A model generated the notes under the pieces. That model was not told the origin of the DNA. It did not search any database and worked only from the letters and a program-made list of their open reading frames with translations. From Streptomyces aquilus (GTDB taxonomy: Bacteria; Actinomycetota; Actinomycetes; Streptomycetales; Streptomycetaceae), in NCBI RefSeq assembly GCF_003955715.1, contig NZ_CP034463.1, forward strand, positions 3,844,001 through 3,908,000: a stretch of 64,000 nucleotides of DNA. Reading direction: 5' to 3'. The position numbers and the translations under genes are program-made. Shown one piece after another: positions 27,192 to 36,158 of the stretch. Position 1 is the stretch's first letter. Every line of letters starts with the position of its first letter.

Positions 27192-28610
27192 TCAGTCCTG
27201 CGTCCGCCGCCGCTGCACCAGCACCAGCGCCGCCCCGCCGATCACCACCAGCGCCACCGCCACACCCGTGATCACCGGCGTCACGCTGGACGCGCCGGTC
27301 TCGGCGAGGTTGGTGCCGGCCGAGGTGCCGCCCACCGTGAGCGGGCTCGGCTCGCTGAGGGTCTGGGTGGTGTCACCGGTCTCGTTGCCCTGGGTCTGGC
27401 AGTCGAGGACGCCGGTGAAGCGCTTGTCCAGGCCTGCGGGACCGGTGATCGCGAAGTCGTACGCCTGGTCCTCCTGGAGCGGGATCGTCACCGTCCGTGA
27501 CTCGCCCGCCGGGACGGTGTGCTCCAGGCCGAGCAGCTCGAAGGTGAACGGCTGGTCGCCCTCGTTGGCCGCGGTGATGTCGATGCCGCCCTCGGCGCAG
27601 TTCTTCGCCGCGGAGAGGGCCGGTATCGCGCCCTTGTCGGCCCAGGTCGCGCTCGCCGTCGCGGACACCGTCGACTCGCTGGAGCCGGCCAGGATCTGCG
27701 TCTGGCTCCTGCTCTCGGAGGTGAAGGCACGGCCCACCGGCACGGTCGTGGAGGCCTGGACGGCCACCTCGGCCGACCCGGCCGCCGCGCCCTCGGGGAT
27801 CTCGAAGAAGATCTGGCTGCCGTTCTTCGCGGACGTGAGGTCCATGCCGTTCTTGCCGACGACCCGCACGCCGCTGGTGACGGCGTCCGCCGGCGGCGTC
27901 ACCGTCACGCTGTCCGCGTCGGTGTGCACCGTCACCGGCCCGAGGAGCCCGCCGGAGCGGCCGGAGACCGCGGCCGGCGAGAGCGTCAGCGAGGCCGAGG
28001 GCTCCGCCAGCGCGCGGGCGTTGTCATGGAGGTAGTCGGCGAGCTTCTCGGCCTGCGGGTCGGCGGCGTCGACGTCCGCGCCGTCCGAGTAGCGCCAGAT
28101 GGCCACCTGGGTGCCGGCCGCCGCGTCCTGCTCGGTGAGGCCGCCGCCGATGCCCGCCTTCGCGGCGAGCGCCGCGAGGTCGTTCACCTGCGGATAGGAG
28201 TTCTGCAGGATCCAACGGATCTTGCCGGCGTCCCGGTTGGTACCCAACGAGGTGCCGCTCCACGGCGTCTCGTGGTACTTGGCGTCCCGCTGGGTCGGGT
28301 TGTAGAGGTCGACGCAGTACGTCTGGAGCATGCCGCCGTCCTCGACGGACATCTCGAACAGGCCCGCCGAGACCTCCATGTCCCCGGAGTCGTCGTGTAT
28401 GACGGCCGTGCCGTACGTCTTCAGGCCGCCTATGGTCGCGGTCGCCCCGCCCTGGATCTGCGCCGTACCGTCACCGGCGGCGGCCGTGCCGGCACCGGCC
28501 AGCACACCGGCCGCGACGAGCCCGGACATCAGCGTCCCGGCGATGAGCCGAGCCACCCCTCGTCCGCGTGCCGACCGCCGCGTGCCGGGCGCAGAGAGCG
28601 AAGAAAACAC
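27192..28610 (-). CDS. Thioester-domain (TQXA) surface protein with LAETG sortase signal
   Basis: Secreted, cell-wall-anchored protein, 472 residues, GTG start after AAGGGG. The signal peptide (residues 1-46) has an Arg-rich start, a hydrophobic core and ends in TAAAG. The thioester domain has Cys in TYCVDL and Gln in GTQVAIW, the pair that forms an internal Cys-Gln thioester in TIE/TQXA adhesins. Two Ig-like beta regions follow. The C-terminus has LAETG near 435, a hydrophobic helix and QRRRTQD, matching the LAxTG signal used by class E sortases in Streptomyces. Such proteins can form covalent bonds to surfaces. No sortase gene is adjacent. Confidence 0.93.
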   Translation of the reverse strand: MFSSLSAPGTRRSARGRGVARLIAGTLMSGLVAAGVLAGAGTAAAGDGTAQIQGGATATIGGLKTYGTAVIHDDSGDMEVSAGLFEMSVEDGGMLQTYCVDLYNPTQRDAKYHETPWSGTSLGTNRDAGKIRWILQNSYPQVNDLAALAAKAGIGGGLTEQDAAAGTQVAIWRYSDGADVDAADPQAEKLADYLHDNARALAEPSASLTLSPAAVSGRSGGLLGPVTVHTDADSVTVTPPADAVTSGVRVVGKNGMDLTSAKNGSQIFFEIPEGAAAGSAEVAVQASTTVPVGRAFTSESRSQTQILAGSSESTVSATASATWADKGAIPALSAAKNCAEGGIDITAANEGDQPFTFELLGLEHTVPAGESRTVTIPLQEDQAYDFAITGPAGLDKRFTGVLDCQTQGNETGDTTQTLSEPSPLTVGGTSAGTNLAETGASSVTPVITGVAVALVVIGGAALVLVQRRRTQD

Positions 28611-28944
28611 AGAATTCCCCTTCAGGCAGGACCCGTTGACATGGGGGGAACGGTCCCACCAGCAGAATCAGAAGCCCCGAGAGCCACGTTCGGCATCCTA
28701 AGGAAGCGCCGCACCACGGTTCCCGGTGATGCGGTCGCACGGCCGATCCGACTCGGAATCGTTATCGCCAAGATCACCCGCGAGCAGGGCTTATCGACAA
28801 ATCCACCCGACTGGTTCAGGGAGCATTCGCCGATAAGCCGCACTTCGGTACGCACAAGTCGCCGCCCACCGCGGTCGACTGAGGTCACGTCACCGCGACG
28901 GTCCGGCGCACACGTCGTCGCCCACTCGCCACAGCGGGCTGATG
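28611..28944. other. Intergenic region upstream of the surface protein
   Basis: 334 bases without a convincing gene. It is less GC-rich than its neighbours around 28750-28830 (TTATCG-type strings) and probably contains the minus-strand promoter for the surface-protein gene. No clear hairpin terminator for ssbB was seen. Confidence 0.5.
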
Positions 28945-29412
28945 TCACGTCACCGCGACGGGTTCCGGCTCCTGTTGGCCGGCACCGTCACCGACGGGTG
29001 TCTCCCAGTTCGGCTCCGGCTGCGCGGCGCTCGTGTCCGCCGCGCCCGCCTCCGGCTTCTGCCCGCGCCGGAACATGGCCGTCCCGCGCGCCAGGTCGTG
29101 CCCGATGGCCACCGCGTCGATGTCGGCCGAGGTCCAGCTCTGCCCCTCGCGCACGTCCGACCGCACCTTCAGCCGGCCCTGGACCACCACCGGGTCGCCC
29201 ACGTTCAGCGAGGCCGCCGCGTTCGTGGCGAGCTGCCGATTGGCCCACACGGTGAAGAAGTTGGTGTGCCCGTCCGTCCACGCGCTCTTCTCACGGTCCC
29301 AGTAGCGCTGGGTCACCGCCAGCCGGAACCGCGCCGACGGCCCGGCCGCCAGCTCCCGGTACACCGGCTGCGTCGCCACGTTGCCGACCACGCACACGAT
29401 CGTCTCGTTCAT
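28945..29412 (-). CDS. ssbB: Single-stranded DNA-binding protein SsbB
   Basis: Cytosolic OB-fold protein, 155 residues, ATG start after GGGAGGGG. The fold runs from MNETIVCVVGNVATQPVYREL through RFRLAVTQRYWD, TNFFTVWANRQLA, GDPVVVQGRLKV and ADIDAVAIGHDLARGT. The C-tail is short, Pro/Glu-rich and ends in EPVAVT. It lacks the acidic DDDIPF-type tip of essential SsbA, which marks it as the SsbB paralogue. In S. coelicolor SsbB is linked to chromosome segregation during sporulation. The upstream frame extension was rejected because it crosses a non-coding gap into the GTPase gene. Confidence 0.92.
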   Translation of the reverse strand: MNETIVCVVGNVATQPVYRELAAGPSARFRLAVTQRYWDREKSAWTDGHTNFFTVWANRQLATNAAASLNVGDPVVVQGRLKVRSDVREGQSWTSADIDAVAIGHDLARGTAMFRRGQKPEAGAADTSAAQPEPNWETPVGDGAGQQEPEPVAVT

Positions 29413-29654
29413 CTCGAACCCCTCCCTCGCCCGGCCGGCCCTCCGTACCGGGCGGATAGCGGACGACGGACACGCGTACGGGCCCGTCCCGTACGGCTGC
29501 TGTGTCCGTCCCCTGTCCCGTCGACCGCGTCCGCCGCGATCGCCGTGGAGCCAGACTGCCTCCGCCGGGCCGAGCCCGCTGAGCGCTGTGGACCACCGCC
29601 CACCTGTGGAAAACCCGACCCCCCGAACGAGCGACCCACCCCCCGAAACCGAGC

Positions 29655-31664
29655 TCACCGCACCCCGGCCTCCACCCCCAAAACCCTCCCGTACTGCTCC
29701 CGAACCTCCCGGTACCGCAGCAACTCCGCCGCCACCGGATCCAGCACCCGGGCCCGCCCACACCCGGCCGCCGCCTCCCGAAGCCGCCGCTCCGCCTCCA
29801 TGCCGTACCGCCGTGCCGGCCCCCGCGCCGCGATCCGGCAGCTCCACTCCACCAGCGGACCACCGATGATCCCGGCCACCATCAACAGCACCGGCACCCC
29901 GAGATTCGGCGCCATGAAGCCGACGATCTGCCCGACCAGCCACAGTCCGCCCACGACCTGAAGCAGCGTCATGGACGCCTGCGCGAGCACGGCCGCCGGC
30001 CACCACCCCGGCCGCGGCGGCCGCCCCGGCGGCAGTCCGGCCCGCGCCGCCAGCTCGTCCAGCGCCTCGGGCAGCCCCTGCGAGCCCCGTACGGCCGCCT
30101 CCCGCACCGCCTGCGCCCACGGCGCGGGCAGCCCGGCGGAGGCCCGGTCGGCGACGGTCCGCACCGCCTGCTCGACACGCTGCCGCGCGGTCGCCTCCTC
30201 CTCGGCCTGCGCGCGCAACGGCAGCCGCCCGGTGACCGGTTCGAGCCGGTCCTGGTACCACCGCCACAGCCGCAGCCACGGCGTCCCGCACGCGCGGTTG
30301 GCGTTGCGCAGCCAGGCCCGCTCGGCCGCCTCGCCGGCCGCCGTCGCGCCGACCGCGTCGGCGAGCCGTACCGCGAACTCGTCCCGCGCCTCCTCGCTCA
30401 GCCCGGTCCGCCGCCCGGTCGCGTACACGGGCCGCAGCCGCCACGCGGCGGCGTCGACATCCGCCGAGATCCGACGGGCCGCCGCCCCGCGTTCGGCCAC
30501 GAACTGCCCGAGCGCCTCCCGGAGTTCCCCCACACCGTCACCCGTCAGTGCGGACAGCGCCAGCACGGTCGCGCCCGGCTCGCCGTACTCCCCGAGCGCG
30601 ATCCCGTCCTCGTCGAGGAGCCGCCGCAGGTCGTCGAGGACCTGCTCGGTGGCTTCGCCGGGCAGCCGGTCGATCTGGTTGAGGACGACGAACATGACCT
30701 CCGCGTGACCCGCCATGGGCCGCAGATAGCGCTCGTGCAGCACCGCGTCCGCGTACTTCTCGGGATCGACGACCCAGATGACGGCATCGACCAGCGCCAG
30801 CACCCGGTCGACCTGCTCACGGTGCTGCACGGCCGCCGAGTCGTGATCGGGCAGGTCGACAAGGACCAGCCCACGCAACTGCGCCTCCATCTCGGCGCTC
30901 TGCAGGGGCCTCCGCCGCAGCCTCGGCGGAATGCCGAGCCGCTCGATGAGCGAGGCCGAACCGTCGCTCCAGCTGCACGCGATGGGCGCGGCCGTGGTGG
31001 GCCGCCGTACGCCCGTCTCCGAGATCGTCACCCCGGCCAGCGAGTTGAACAGCTGCGACTTGCCGCTGCCGGTCGCGCCCGCGATGGCGACGACGGTGTG
31101 CTGCCCGGACAGCCTGCGTCGCGCGGCCGCCTCGTCGAGCACCCGGCCCGCCTCAGAGAGCGTCCGGCTGTCGAGCCGGGTACGGGAGAGCCCCACGAGT
31201 TCCCGCAGCGCGTCGAGCCGCGACCGCAGCGCCCCGTCGTACGCCAGGGGAGCGGCCACCGGCGCCCCGGCCCCGCGCGCCTCCACGACGGCGACCGGCG
31301 CACCCCCGGCGGTCTCGTTCACCCGCCGCGCGATCAGCCCGTCGTCCCAGGCCCCGGAGGAGGAGTCCGTACGACCACAGGAGTCGCCCCTGCCGGATCC
31401 CTCAGGCTCCACAGCTTCCACGACGTCTTCCGTCTCTACGACCTCTGCAACCTCTACGGCATCTACGGCATCCACGGCATCCACGGCATCCACGGCATCC
31501 ACGGCATCGTCCTCCACCGGCGCTCCACCCCCACCCCCGTCCCCGGAAACGGTCTCCTCCGCGTGATCAGCAGGGTGAGCGGCACGATCGGTGTGATCGG
31601 TGTGATCGGCGTGATCTGTGCGATCGGTGTCGTCGGCGTGGTCCTGGTCAGTGACGGCGGTCAC
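29655..31664 (-). CDS. dynB: Dynamin-like GTPase with membrane segments (DynB-like)
   Basis: 669 residues, GTG start with GGAGAGG inside the end of the upstream GTPase gene. The N-terminal 110 residues are disordered, with Asp/His/Thr repeats and an Ala-Val-Asp repeat. The GTPase domain has Walker A GATGSGKSQLFNSL, the G3 motif DLPDHDS and the G4-like NQIDRL. A hydrophobic hairpin near residues 580-625 (LLQVVGGLWLVGQIVGFM and VPVLLMVAGIIGGP) inserts into the membrane. With the neighbouring GTPase it matches the DynA/DynB pair known to stabilise sporulation Z-rings in S. venezuelae. The symbol is assigned from this resemblance and is less certain than the fold. Confidence 0.85.
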   Translation of the reverse strand: MTAVTDQDHADDTDRTDHADHTDHTDRAAHPADHAEETVSGDGGGGGAPVEDDAVDAVDAVDAVDAVDAVEVAEVVETEDVVEAVEPEGSGRGDSCGRTDSSSGAWDDGLIARRVNETAGGAPVAVVEARGAGAPVAAPLAYDGALRSRLDALRELVGLSRTRLDSRTLSEAGRVLDEAAARRRLSGQHTVVAIAGATGSGKSQLFNSLAGVTISETGVRRPTTAAPIACSWSDGSASLIERLGIPPRLRRRPLQSAEMEAQLRGLVLVDLPDHDSAAVQHREQVDRVLALVDAVIWVVDPEKYADAVLHERYLRPMAGHAEVMFVVLNQIDRLPGEATEQVLDDLRRLLDEDGIALGEYGEPGATVLALSALTGDGVGELREALGQFVAERGAAARRISADVDAAAWRLRPVYATGRRTGLSEEARDEFAVRLADAVGATAAGEAAERAWLRNANRACGTPWLRLWRWYQDRLEPVTGRLPLRAQAEEEATARQRVEQAVRTVADRASAGLPAPWAQAVREAAVRGSQGLPEALDELAARAGLPPGRPPRPGWWPAAVLAQASMTLLQVVGGLWLVGQIVGFMAPNLGVPVLLMVAGIIGGPLVEWSCRIAARGPARRYGMEAERRLREAAAGCGRARVLDPVAAELLRYREVREQYGRVLGVEAGVR
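31456..31509 (-). repeat. Six tandem 9-base repeats in the dynB-like gene
   Basis: ACGGCATCC-type units are repeated six times head to tail and encode repeated Asp-Ala-Val on the minus strand. A second 9-base series (GATCGGTGT-type, about 31585-31640) encodes the Asp/His/Thr repeat of the same N-terminus. Both keep the frame. Confidence 0.85.
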
Positions 31665-31667
31665 CGG

Positions 31668-33275
31668 TCACCTCTCCTTCTGCAGTACGGACAGGGCGGC
31701 GATGAGTTCGGCCTGGGGTTCGGGGTGTACGTCGAGCGCGTCGAGCGGCGCGAGACGGCGCTCGCGTTCGGCGTGCACGACCCGGTCCAGGTGTTCGCTG
31801 AGCAACCGCCCGCCCCGGTCGCGCAACCGCAGCGCGCCGTGGGCGCCGAGGCGCTCGGCGAGGCCCTCACCGGCGGTCCGCGCGCGACGGCCGCCGAGCA
31901 GCGCGGTGGCGACGAGGGCGGCGATCACCTCGGGGTCGGGCGCGACACTTCGCTCCAGGTCGCGCACCTCTTCCTCTGCGTACTCCTCGAGCTCGCGCCG
32001 CCAGCGCCGTACGGCGAGCCCGATCCGGTGCTCGGGGGTCTCCAGTGCCGGGTCGCGGCCGGTGAGTTCCGGGGCGCCCGCCGCGGGTTCGCGCCGCCAG
32101 GCCTCGTCGACGCGTTCGTCGGCGGCGGTGACGGCGCACAGCAGGAGCGCGGCGAGGCTCTCCACGAGCGCGTCGAGCAGTTCCCCGGCGGTGCAGTCGA
32201 GCGGAAAGGCCCGCCACCGCTTCAAGGCGTCCCCGGCCAGTACAGCCCCCGCCTGCAACCGCCCCCGCACGCGCGCGTGCTCGCTGTCGTAGGCCCCGTC
32301 GACGGCGGCGGTGAGCCGCAGCGCGGCGGCGTACTGGGCGGCGGCGGCGCCGGCCAGTTCGGGCATGCGGGCCTTGAGGGAGTCGAGGACGCCGTGCGCG
32401 GTGCGCGCGAGGGCGTGCTGGCGGAAGGCGGGGTCCTGGGCCTGGTGCACGAGCCAGGTCCTGAGCGGCGCCACGGCGGTGGCGGGGAGCAGTCCGCCGC
32501 CCCAGGCCGACTCGGGCAGCTCGGGCACGGTGAACCGGGGTACGTCGCCGAGCCCCGCCTTGGTGAGCAGCGCGGCGTACTGGCGCGACACCTCGGAGAC
32601 GACCTGGTGGGGTACCCGGTCGAGGACGGTCACGAGGGTGGCGTCGTACTCCTTGGCGGTGCGCAGCAGATGCCAGGGGACGGCGTCGGCGTACCGCGCG
32701 GCGGTGGTCACCATGACCCAGATGTCGGCCGCGCAGATGAGTTCGGCGGCCAGGGTGCGGTTGTCGGCGACGAGGGAATCGACGTCGGGGGCGTCGAGGA
32801 GGGCGAGGCCGGGCGGGAGGGTGTCGGCGGTCTCGACGCGCAGTACGCGCGTGGGGTCCTCGCCGGGCAGCAACAGGTCGTCGCCGCCGTCCTGCTGGGG
32901 CACCCACACGCGCGTGAGGTCGGGCAGGACCCGCATGCCGCTGAACCAGTGATGGTCCTCCGGATGGCACACGAGTACCGGGGTGCGGGTCGTGGGGCGC
33001 AGCACACCGGCTTCGCTGACCCGCCGCCCCACAAGGGAGTTGACGAGGGTCGACTTCCCGGCGCCGGTCGAACCCCCCACCACGGCCAGCAGGGGAGCTT
33101 CGGGTTGCCTCAACCGGGGCACCAAGTAGTCGTCGAGCTGGGCGAGCAGTTCGTCGCGGTTGGCACGCGCGCGTGGAGCCCCTGGGAGGGGCAGCGGGAA
33201 GCGTGCGGCGGCGACACGGTCGCGCAGGGCGGAGAGTGCGTCGAGCAGCTGAGGCCGTACGTCCAAGGTCACCAC
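31668..33275 (-). CDS. dynA: Dynamin-like GTPase (DynA-like)
   Basis: 535 residues from the GTG used ([14 protein letters not shown]). An in-frame ATG 39 bases upstream (MLQKSPKIG) and longer extensions are possible, but no ribosome-binding site distinguishes them. The GTPase domain has Walker [16 protein letters not shown] near residue 65, G2 Thr in RPTTRTPV, G3 LLDAPDVDS and the G4-like TVLDRV. A long helical middle and C-terminal region follows, with Glu/Arg-rich coiled segments. The gene ends 3 bases before the DynB-like start, so the two are one operon. DynA/DynB act together at sporulation septa. Confidence 0.85.
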   Translation of the reverse strand: MVTLDVRPQLLDALSALRDRVAAARFPLPLPGAPRARANRDELLAQLDDYLVPRLRQPEAPLLAVVGGSTGAGKSTLVNSLVGRRVSEAGVLRPTTRTPVLVCHPEDHHWFSGMRVLPDLTRVWVPQQDGGDDLLLPGEDPTRVLRVETADTLPPGLALLDAPDVDSLVADNRTLAAELICAADIWVMVTTAARYADAVPWHLLRTAKEYDATLVTVLDRVPHQVVSEVSRQYAALLTKAGLGDVPRFTVPELPESAWGGGLLPATAVAPLRTWLVHQAQDPAFRQHALARTAHGVLDSLKARMPELAGAAAAQYAAALRLTAAVDGAYDSEHARVRGRLQAGAVLAGDALKRWRAFPLDCTAGELLDALVESLAALLLCAVTAADERVDEAWRREPAAGAPELTGRDPALETPEHRIGLAVRRWRRELEEYAEEEVRDLERSVAPDPEVIAALVATALLGGRRARTAGEGLAERLGAHGALRLRDRGGRLLSEHLDRVVHAERERRLAPLDALDVHPEPQAELIAALSVLQKER

Positions 33276-33595
33276 ATGCGAAGAATGCCCAATTTTAGGG
33301 GATTTCTGAAGCATATGAGCATGTCTGCGCGCCGACAGGACACAAGGGACGGAAGGGGTGACCGGGACAACGGCATAGTCCAGGCATAACGAGTACACAA
33401 CACCCGTGGCGTGAGACGCCAAAAGCGATGCACGATTCGTACCTGCCTGCGATTATCAGGACCGCTTCACCGAACCTCCACATTGAGCCACGGAGGCGAA
33501 GCAACAGGGACATGGATCCGGGAGCCCTATCCTTGTCCCCGGCAACGTCACGGATCAGCCCACACCCGGGCACCAGACACGAGGCCACCACACCG
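33276..33595. other. Intergenic region between the dynA-like gene and tRNA-Arg
   Basis: 320 bases containing the divergent promoters of the GTPase operon (minus) and the tRNA (plus). It has AT-rich stretches such as AATTTTAGGGGATTTCTGAA near 33291. No gene is supported here. Confidence 0.5.
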
Positions 33596-33671
33596 GCCCC
33601 CGTAGCTCAGTGGATAGAGCAGGCGCCTTCTAAGCGCTTGGCCGCAGGTTCGAGTCCTGCCGGGGGCGCCA
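33596..33671 (+). tRNA. tRNA-Arg (anticodon UCU)
   Basis: A complete 76-base cloverleaf with encoded CCA. The acceptor stem GCCCCCG pairs with CGGGGGC. The D-arm is GCTC/GAGC, the anticodon arm GGCGC-CTTCTAA-GCGCT gives anticodon TCT, and the T-arm is GCAGG-TTCGAGT-CCTGC. It reads the rare AGA codon. An integrase gene lies just downstream with its 3' end facing the tRNA, so the 3' half of this gene is very probably the attachment site (attL) of the adjacent element. Confidence 0.97.
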
Positions 33672-33878
33672 CCGGCTTACCACCGACGAGGCTGCGTTTT
33701 CCCAGTTCAGGGTGTGTTTACGCGGCCTCCTGCTACCGCGCAAACCGATGGCCTGGCAGGCGCCGGAGTCCGGCTAGCACTGGCTGAAACCGGGTCTCTA
33801 CGGCTGGCCGTCCCCCATGCGTCCCCCAGAATCCCGCCCCGCCAGCCCTTCTACGAGAACCCGCCCCCGACATACAGA

Positions 33879-33918
33879 AAGTGGTCCGGGCCCCACCGTG
33901 GTGGGGCCCGGACCACTT
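33879..33918 (-). terminator. 18-bp perfect hairpin at the end of the integrase gene
   Basis: AAGTGGTCCGGGCCCCAC and its exact complement are separated by four bases. The structure touches the integrase stop codon and is followed on the minus strand by a TTTCTGT tail, fitting a strong terminator. Because it is symmetric it may also stop read-through from the tRNA side. Confidence 0.8.
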
Positions 33919-35339
33919 CATGCTGCCGATACGTAGCGGATGCCGACAATCCGTTTCAAGTAGTCGGATTGTCGACCACCGATGCACCGGGCGTAGATCG
34001 CGAGCAGGACCGGCACGCTATTGCCCGCCCACGCAGCTACCTGGGCCGGGGGGATACCTTCATTCAGCCACGCTGTCAGACAGATATGACGGCAGTCGTA
34101 CACCCGTCTGCCAGCCGGGGAATCGTACTCGTGCGGCGCAAGGACTGCCTTGCGCGCCTTGTCCCAGAGTCGTCGGAAGACGGACCCCGCCAGCATGCCC
34201 CCCTTCCGCTCCCCCGGGAAGAGCAAGTCGGCCGGCCCCAACTTGTGACGCTCGACGACCGTCCGCAGCAGGGCGACAAGATCGGGGTGGATTGGCACGG
34301 TGCGAGTGTCTCCGTCAGCTCGACCCTTCAGGTACCGCTGTTCGTGCGGGTCCCCCGTATCGGTCCATTGACTGCCGACCTCCGGCTGGGCCTCGTGCAC
34401 CACGAACTCCCCCCAGACTGGTTCGCCGTCTTCGTCCACGGCGCCAGGCTCCGGGAGGTAAGCGTCAGTTACGCGTAGGGCAACGGCTTCCTCGGGGCGG
34501 AGGCCGGCGTAGCAGAGCGTGGCGAAGAACGCCTGGTAGACAGCTGCGTGGCGCGGGCGGCGGCCGATCCAGTCCAGGAGAGCCGCTACCTGCTCCTGAT
34601 TCAGCAGCGAGCGCTTGTCGATGGCCTGGGCCACCTTGGGAGCACCACCGCCCTCCCCCTTGCCCTTCCCTTTCGGGAGCGGGTTCGACCGGAGGATGCC
34701 GTGTCGCACGGCGTACTCCATTGCCAGGTTCATGATCCGCCGGTTTCGGGTGACGGAGCTGGCTGCGGCTGCGGTGCCGTCCAGTAGCGTTCCTAGTGCG
34801 GTGACGACTGCGTCGACCTTCTCGGTCTTCTCCCAGGCAGACATCGGCAGGGTGTTCCGCTGAACCCAGTCGAGGACGACTCGGACCTCATCAGGGATGG
34901 GCTCATCCGGGTTGGTCCGCCGCTTGGTATTGAAGGCCCACTCGCGCAGTGCCGTGCGAACGAAGACCGCATCGAACTGCGGCGTAGTCCGGAGAAGGGC
35001 GACAGTTGCTGTGGTCATCGCCTTGGCGATGTTCTTTCGAGTATTACCCGAGGAGCGGGGCCACGTCTTATCGACGAAGTCAAGAGCAAAGTCGTACCAG
35101 TTGGTCTCCGCCGCCTTGCTGGAGTGCGAGATCGGCAGTCCAGTTTCGAGGCTGAAGGGTTCACCACGCTTGACCGCAGTCAGCAGATCCGAGCGGCGAG
35201 CATCCGCAAGTGCTTTGGTGCTGTAGGTCTTGCTGTGCTTCTTGGTGCCGACCTTCCAAACTACCTTATAGGTGTACCCGTTGGCTCGCTCGCGCCGCTC
35301 GATGCTGTAGACCCGGACGTCAAACGTACTGCCTATCAA
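33918..35339 (-). CDS. int: Tyrosine recombinase / integrase of an integrated element
   Basis: 473 residues. It has an N-terminal arm-binding region (YTYKVVWKVGTKKHSKTYST), a core-binding domain near 70-230 and a catalytic domain with Arg in CYAGLRPEEAVALR, the YDCRHICLTAWL box and WAGNSVPVLLAIYARCIGG. The last contains the nucleophilic Tyr and the N-for-H variant usual in Streptomyces phage-type integrases. The TTG start overlaps the excisionase stop by four bases (TTGA). Its 3' end lies 247 bases from tRNA-Arg. Codon use is less GC-biased than in flanking genes, consistent with acquired DNA. It integrates and, with the adjacent small protein, excises the element. Confidence 0.95.
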   Translation of the reverse strand: MIGSTFDVRVYSIERRERANGYTYKVVWKVGTKKHSKTYSTKALADARRSDLLTAVKRGEPFSLETGLPISHSSKAAETNWYDFALDFVDKTWPRSSGNTRKNIAKAMTTATVALLRTTPQFDAVFVRTALREWAFNTKRRTNPDEPIPDEVRVVLDWVQRNTLPMSAWEKTEKVDAVVTALGTLLDGTAAAASSVTRNRRIMNLAMEYAVRHGILRSNPLPKGKGKGEGGGAPKVAQAIDKRSLLNQEQVAALLDWIGRRPRHAAVYQAFFATLCYAGLRPEEAVALRVTDAYLPEPGAVDEDGEPVWGEFVVHEAQPEVGSQWTDTGDPHEQRYLKGRADGDTRTVPIHPDLVALLRTVVERHKLGPADLLFPGERKGGMLAGSVFRRLWDKARKAVLAPHEYDSPAGRRVYDCRHICLTAWLNEGIPPAQVAAWAGNSVPVLLAIYARCIGGRQSDYLKRIVGIRYVSAA

Positions 35340-35533
35340 AGACGATCCTCACAATCAGTAAGCCAGTTTTCGAAATCACCGCGCCGTATCCGGAGTGAGC
35401 CGTTGGGAAGCCGAATGCAGCGCGGCCCACGCCCCTTCTGCCGCCAGTCATAGAAGGTCGACTTGGCGATCTGCAGCTCGGCACAGACCTCGTCAACCGT
35501 CAGCTTTTGCCCAGGTCGAACCGCTACCGCCAT
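35336..35533 (-). CDS. xis: Excisionase-like small HTH protein
   Basis: 65 residues, a MerR/AlpA-type winged helix: KLTVDEVCAELQIAKSTFYDWRQKGRGPRCIRLPNGSLRIRRGDFENWL. This is the standard Xis partner of Streptomyces integrases. ATG start after GAGGTGG; the stop overlaps the integrase start, so the two are co-translated. A longer upstream ORF extension lacks homology-like content. Confidence 0.9.
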   Translation of the reverse strand: MAVAVRPGQKLTVDEVCAELQIAKSTFYDWRQKGRGPRCIRLPNGSLRIRRGDFENWLTDCEDRL

Positions 35534-35880
35534 GAGGCCACCTCGCGATTGCGGATGGAGGCGGGGGTGGCGAGCGAGGCACACGGGTCTGCCAGCCCGG
35601 GGCGAAAATGGGCAGGGGGTATCGCGGATCGGCACATGGCGGGTGTTCCTTGCGAAGGAGCGCGCGGGGGCGACAGAGCGGAACCAACAGCACTGAGGAC
35701 CTACGCCGACTCGGCGGAGGCACCACTGACATTCAGCTATCAGGCGCTGCGGATTCAGGGCAGCAGCGGGCGGGGGCCGCGCATACCTCCTTGCGTCTTA
35801 TGCGGCGCTGCCTACTGCGTCCGCCACGGCTCCACCGCCAAGCACAGCCGGGTGCGAACACCATTAATGCTCCGCACAAT

Positions 35881-35901
35881 CCCCGGTTTCGGTAACCGGG
35901 G
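35881..35901. terminator. Hairpin in the degraded element region
   Basis: CCCCGGTT, TCGGT loop, AACCGGGG: an eight-pair perfect stem, followed on the plus strand by an AT-richer TCTGCTATATAT stretch. It may be a terminator remnant. Confidence 0.4.
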
Positions 35902-36005
35902 ATCGTCTGCTATATATCGCTCCGCACTACGAGAGCTGCCCCTCGCCCCTTTCTCCGCCTCGATCAGGAGGCCAGGCGGCACGAGTGGAGAGCGGGGGTC
36001 GCACC

Positions 36006-36158
36006 ATGCGCGACAAGCTCCAGCAGCCGGTCGCCGGTGCGGCGTTCGAGGTTGCGTGCCACGACGCACTCGGAGGCGCCAACGCCATGGGCAGTGTTGC
36101 GAGTTGCGCGCCGGGATGTACCACGATCAGGCGAGAACCTCTCGGGTCGCGGTGGTAG
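36006..36158 (+). CDS. Possible 50-residue Cys-containing peptide
   Basis: ATG preceded by GCGGGGGTCGCACC, an acceptable ribosome-binding site. The product has cysteines in VACHDALGG and SCAPGCTT and ends in GSRW. I recognise no family and no modifying enzyme lies nearby. A longer ORF exists on the opposite strand over the same bases. It may be spurious. Confidence 0.25.
   Translation: MRDKLQQPVAGAAFEVACHDALGGANAMGSVASCAPGCTTIRREPLGSRW

Noticed and set aside
29413..30444. Upstream extension of the ssbB frame
   Set aside because: The added sequence is Ala/Gly/Arg-rich shadow of the GTPase gene; the ATG at 29412 aligns with known SsbB N-termini.
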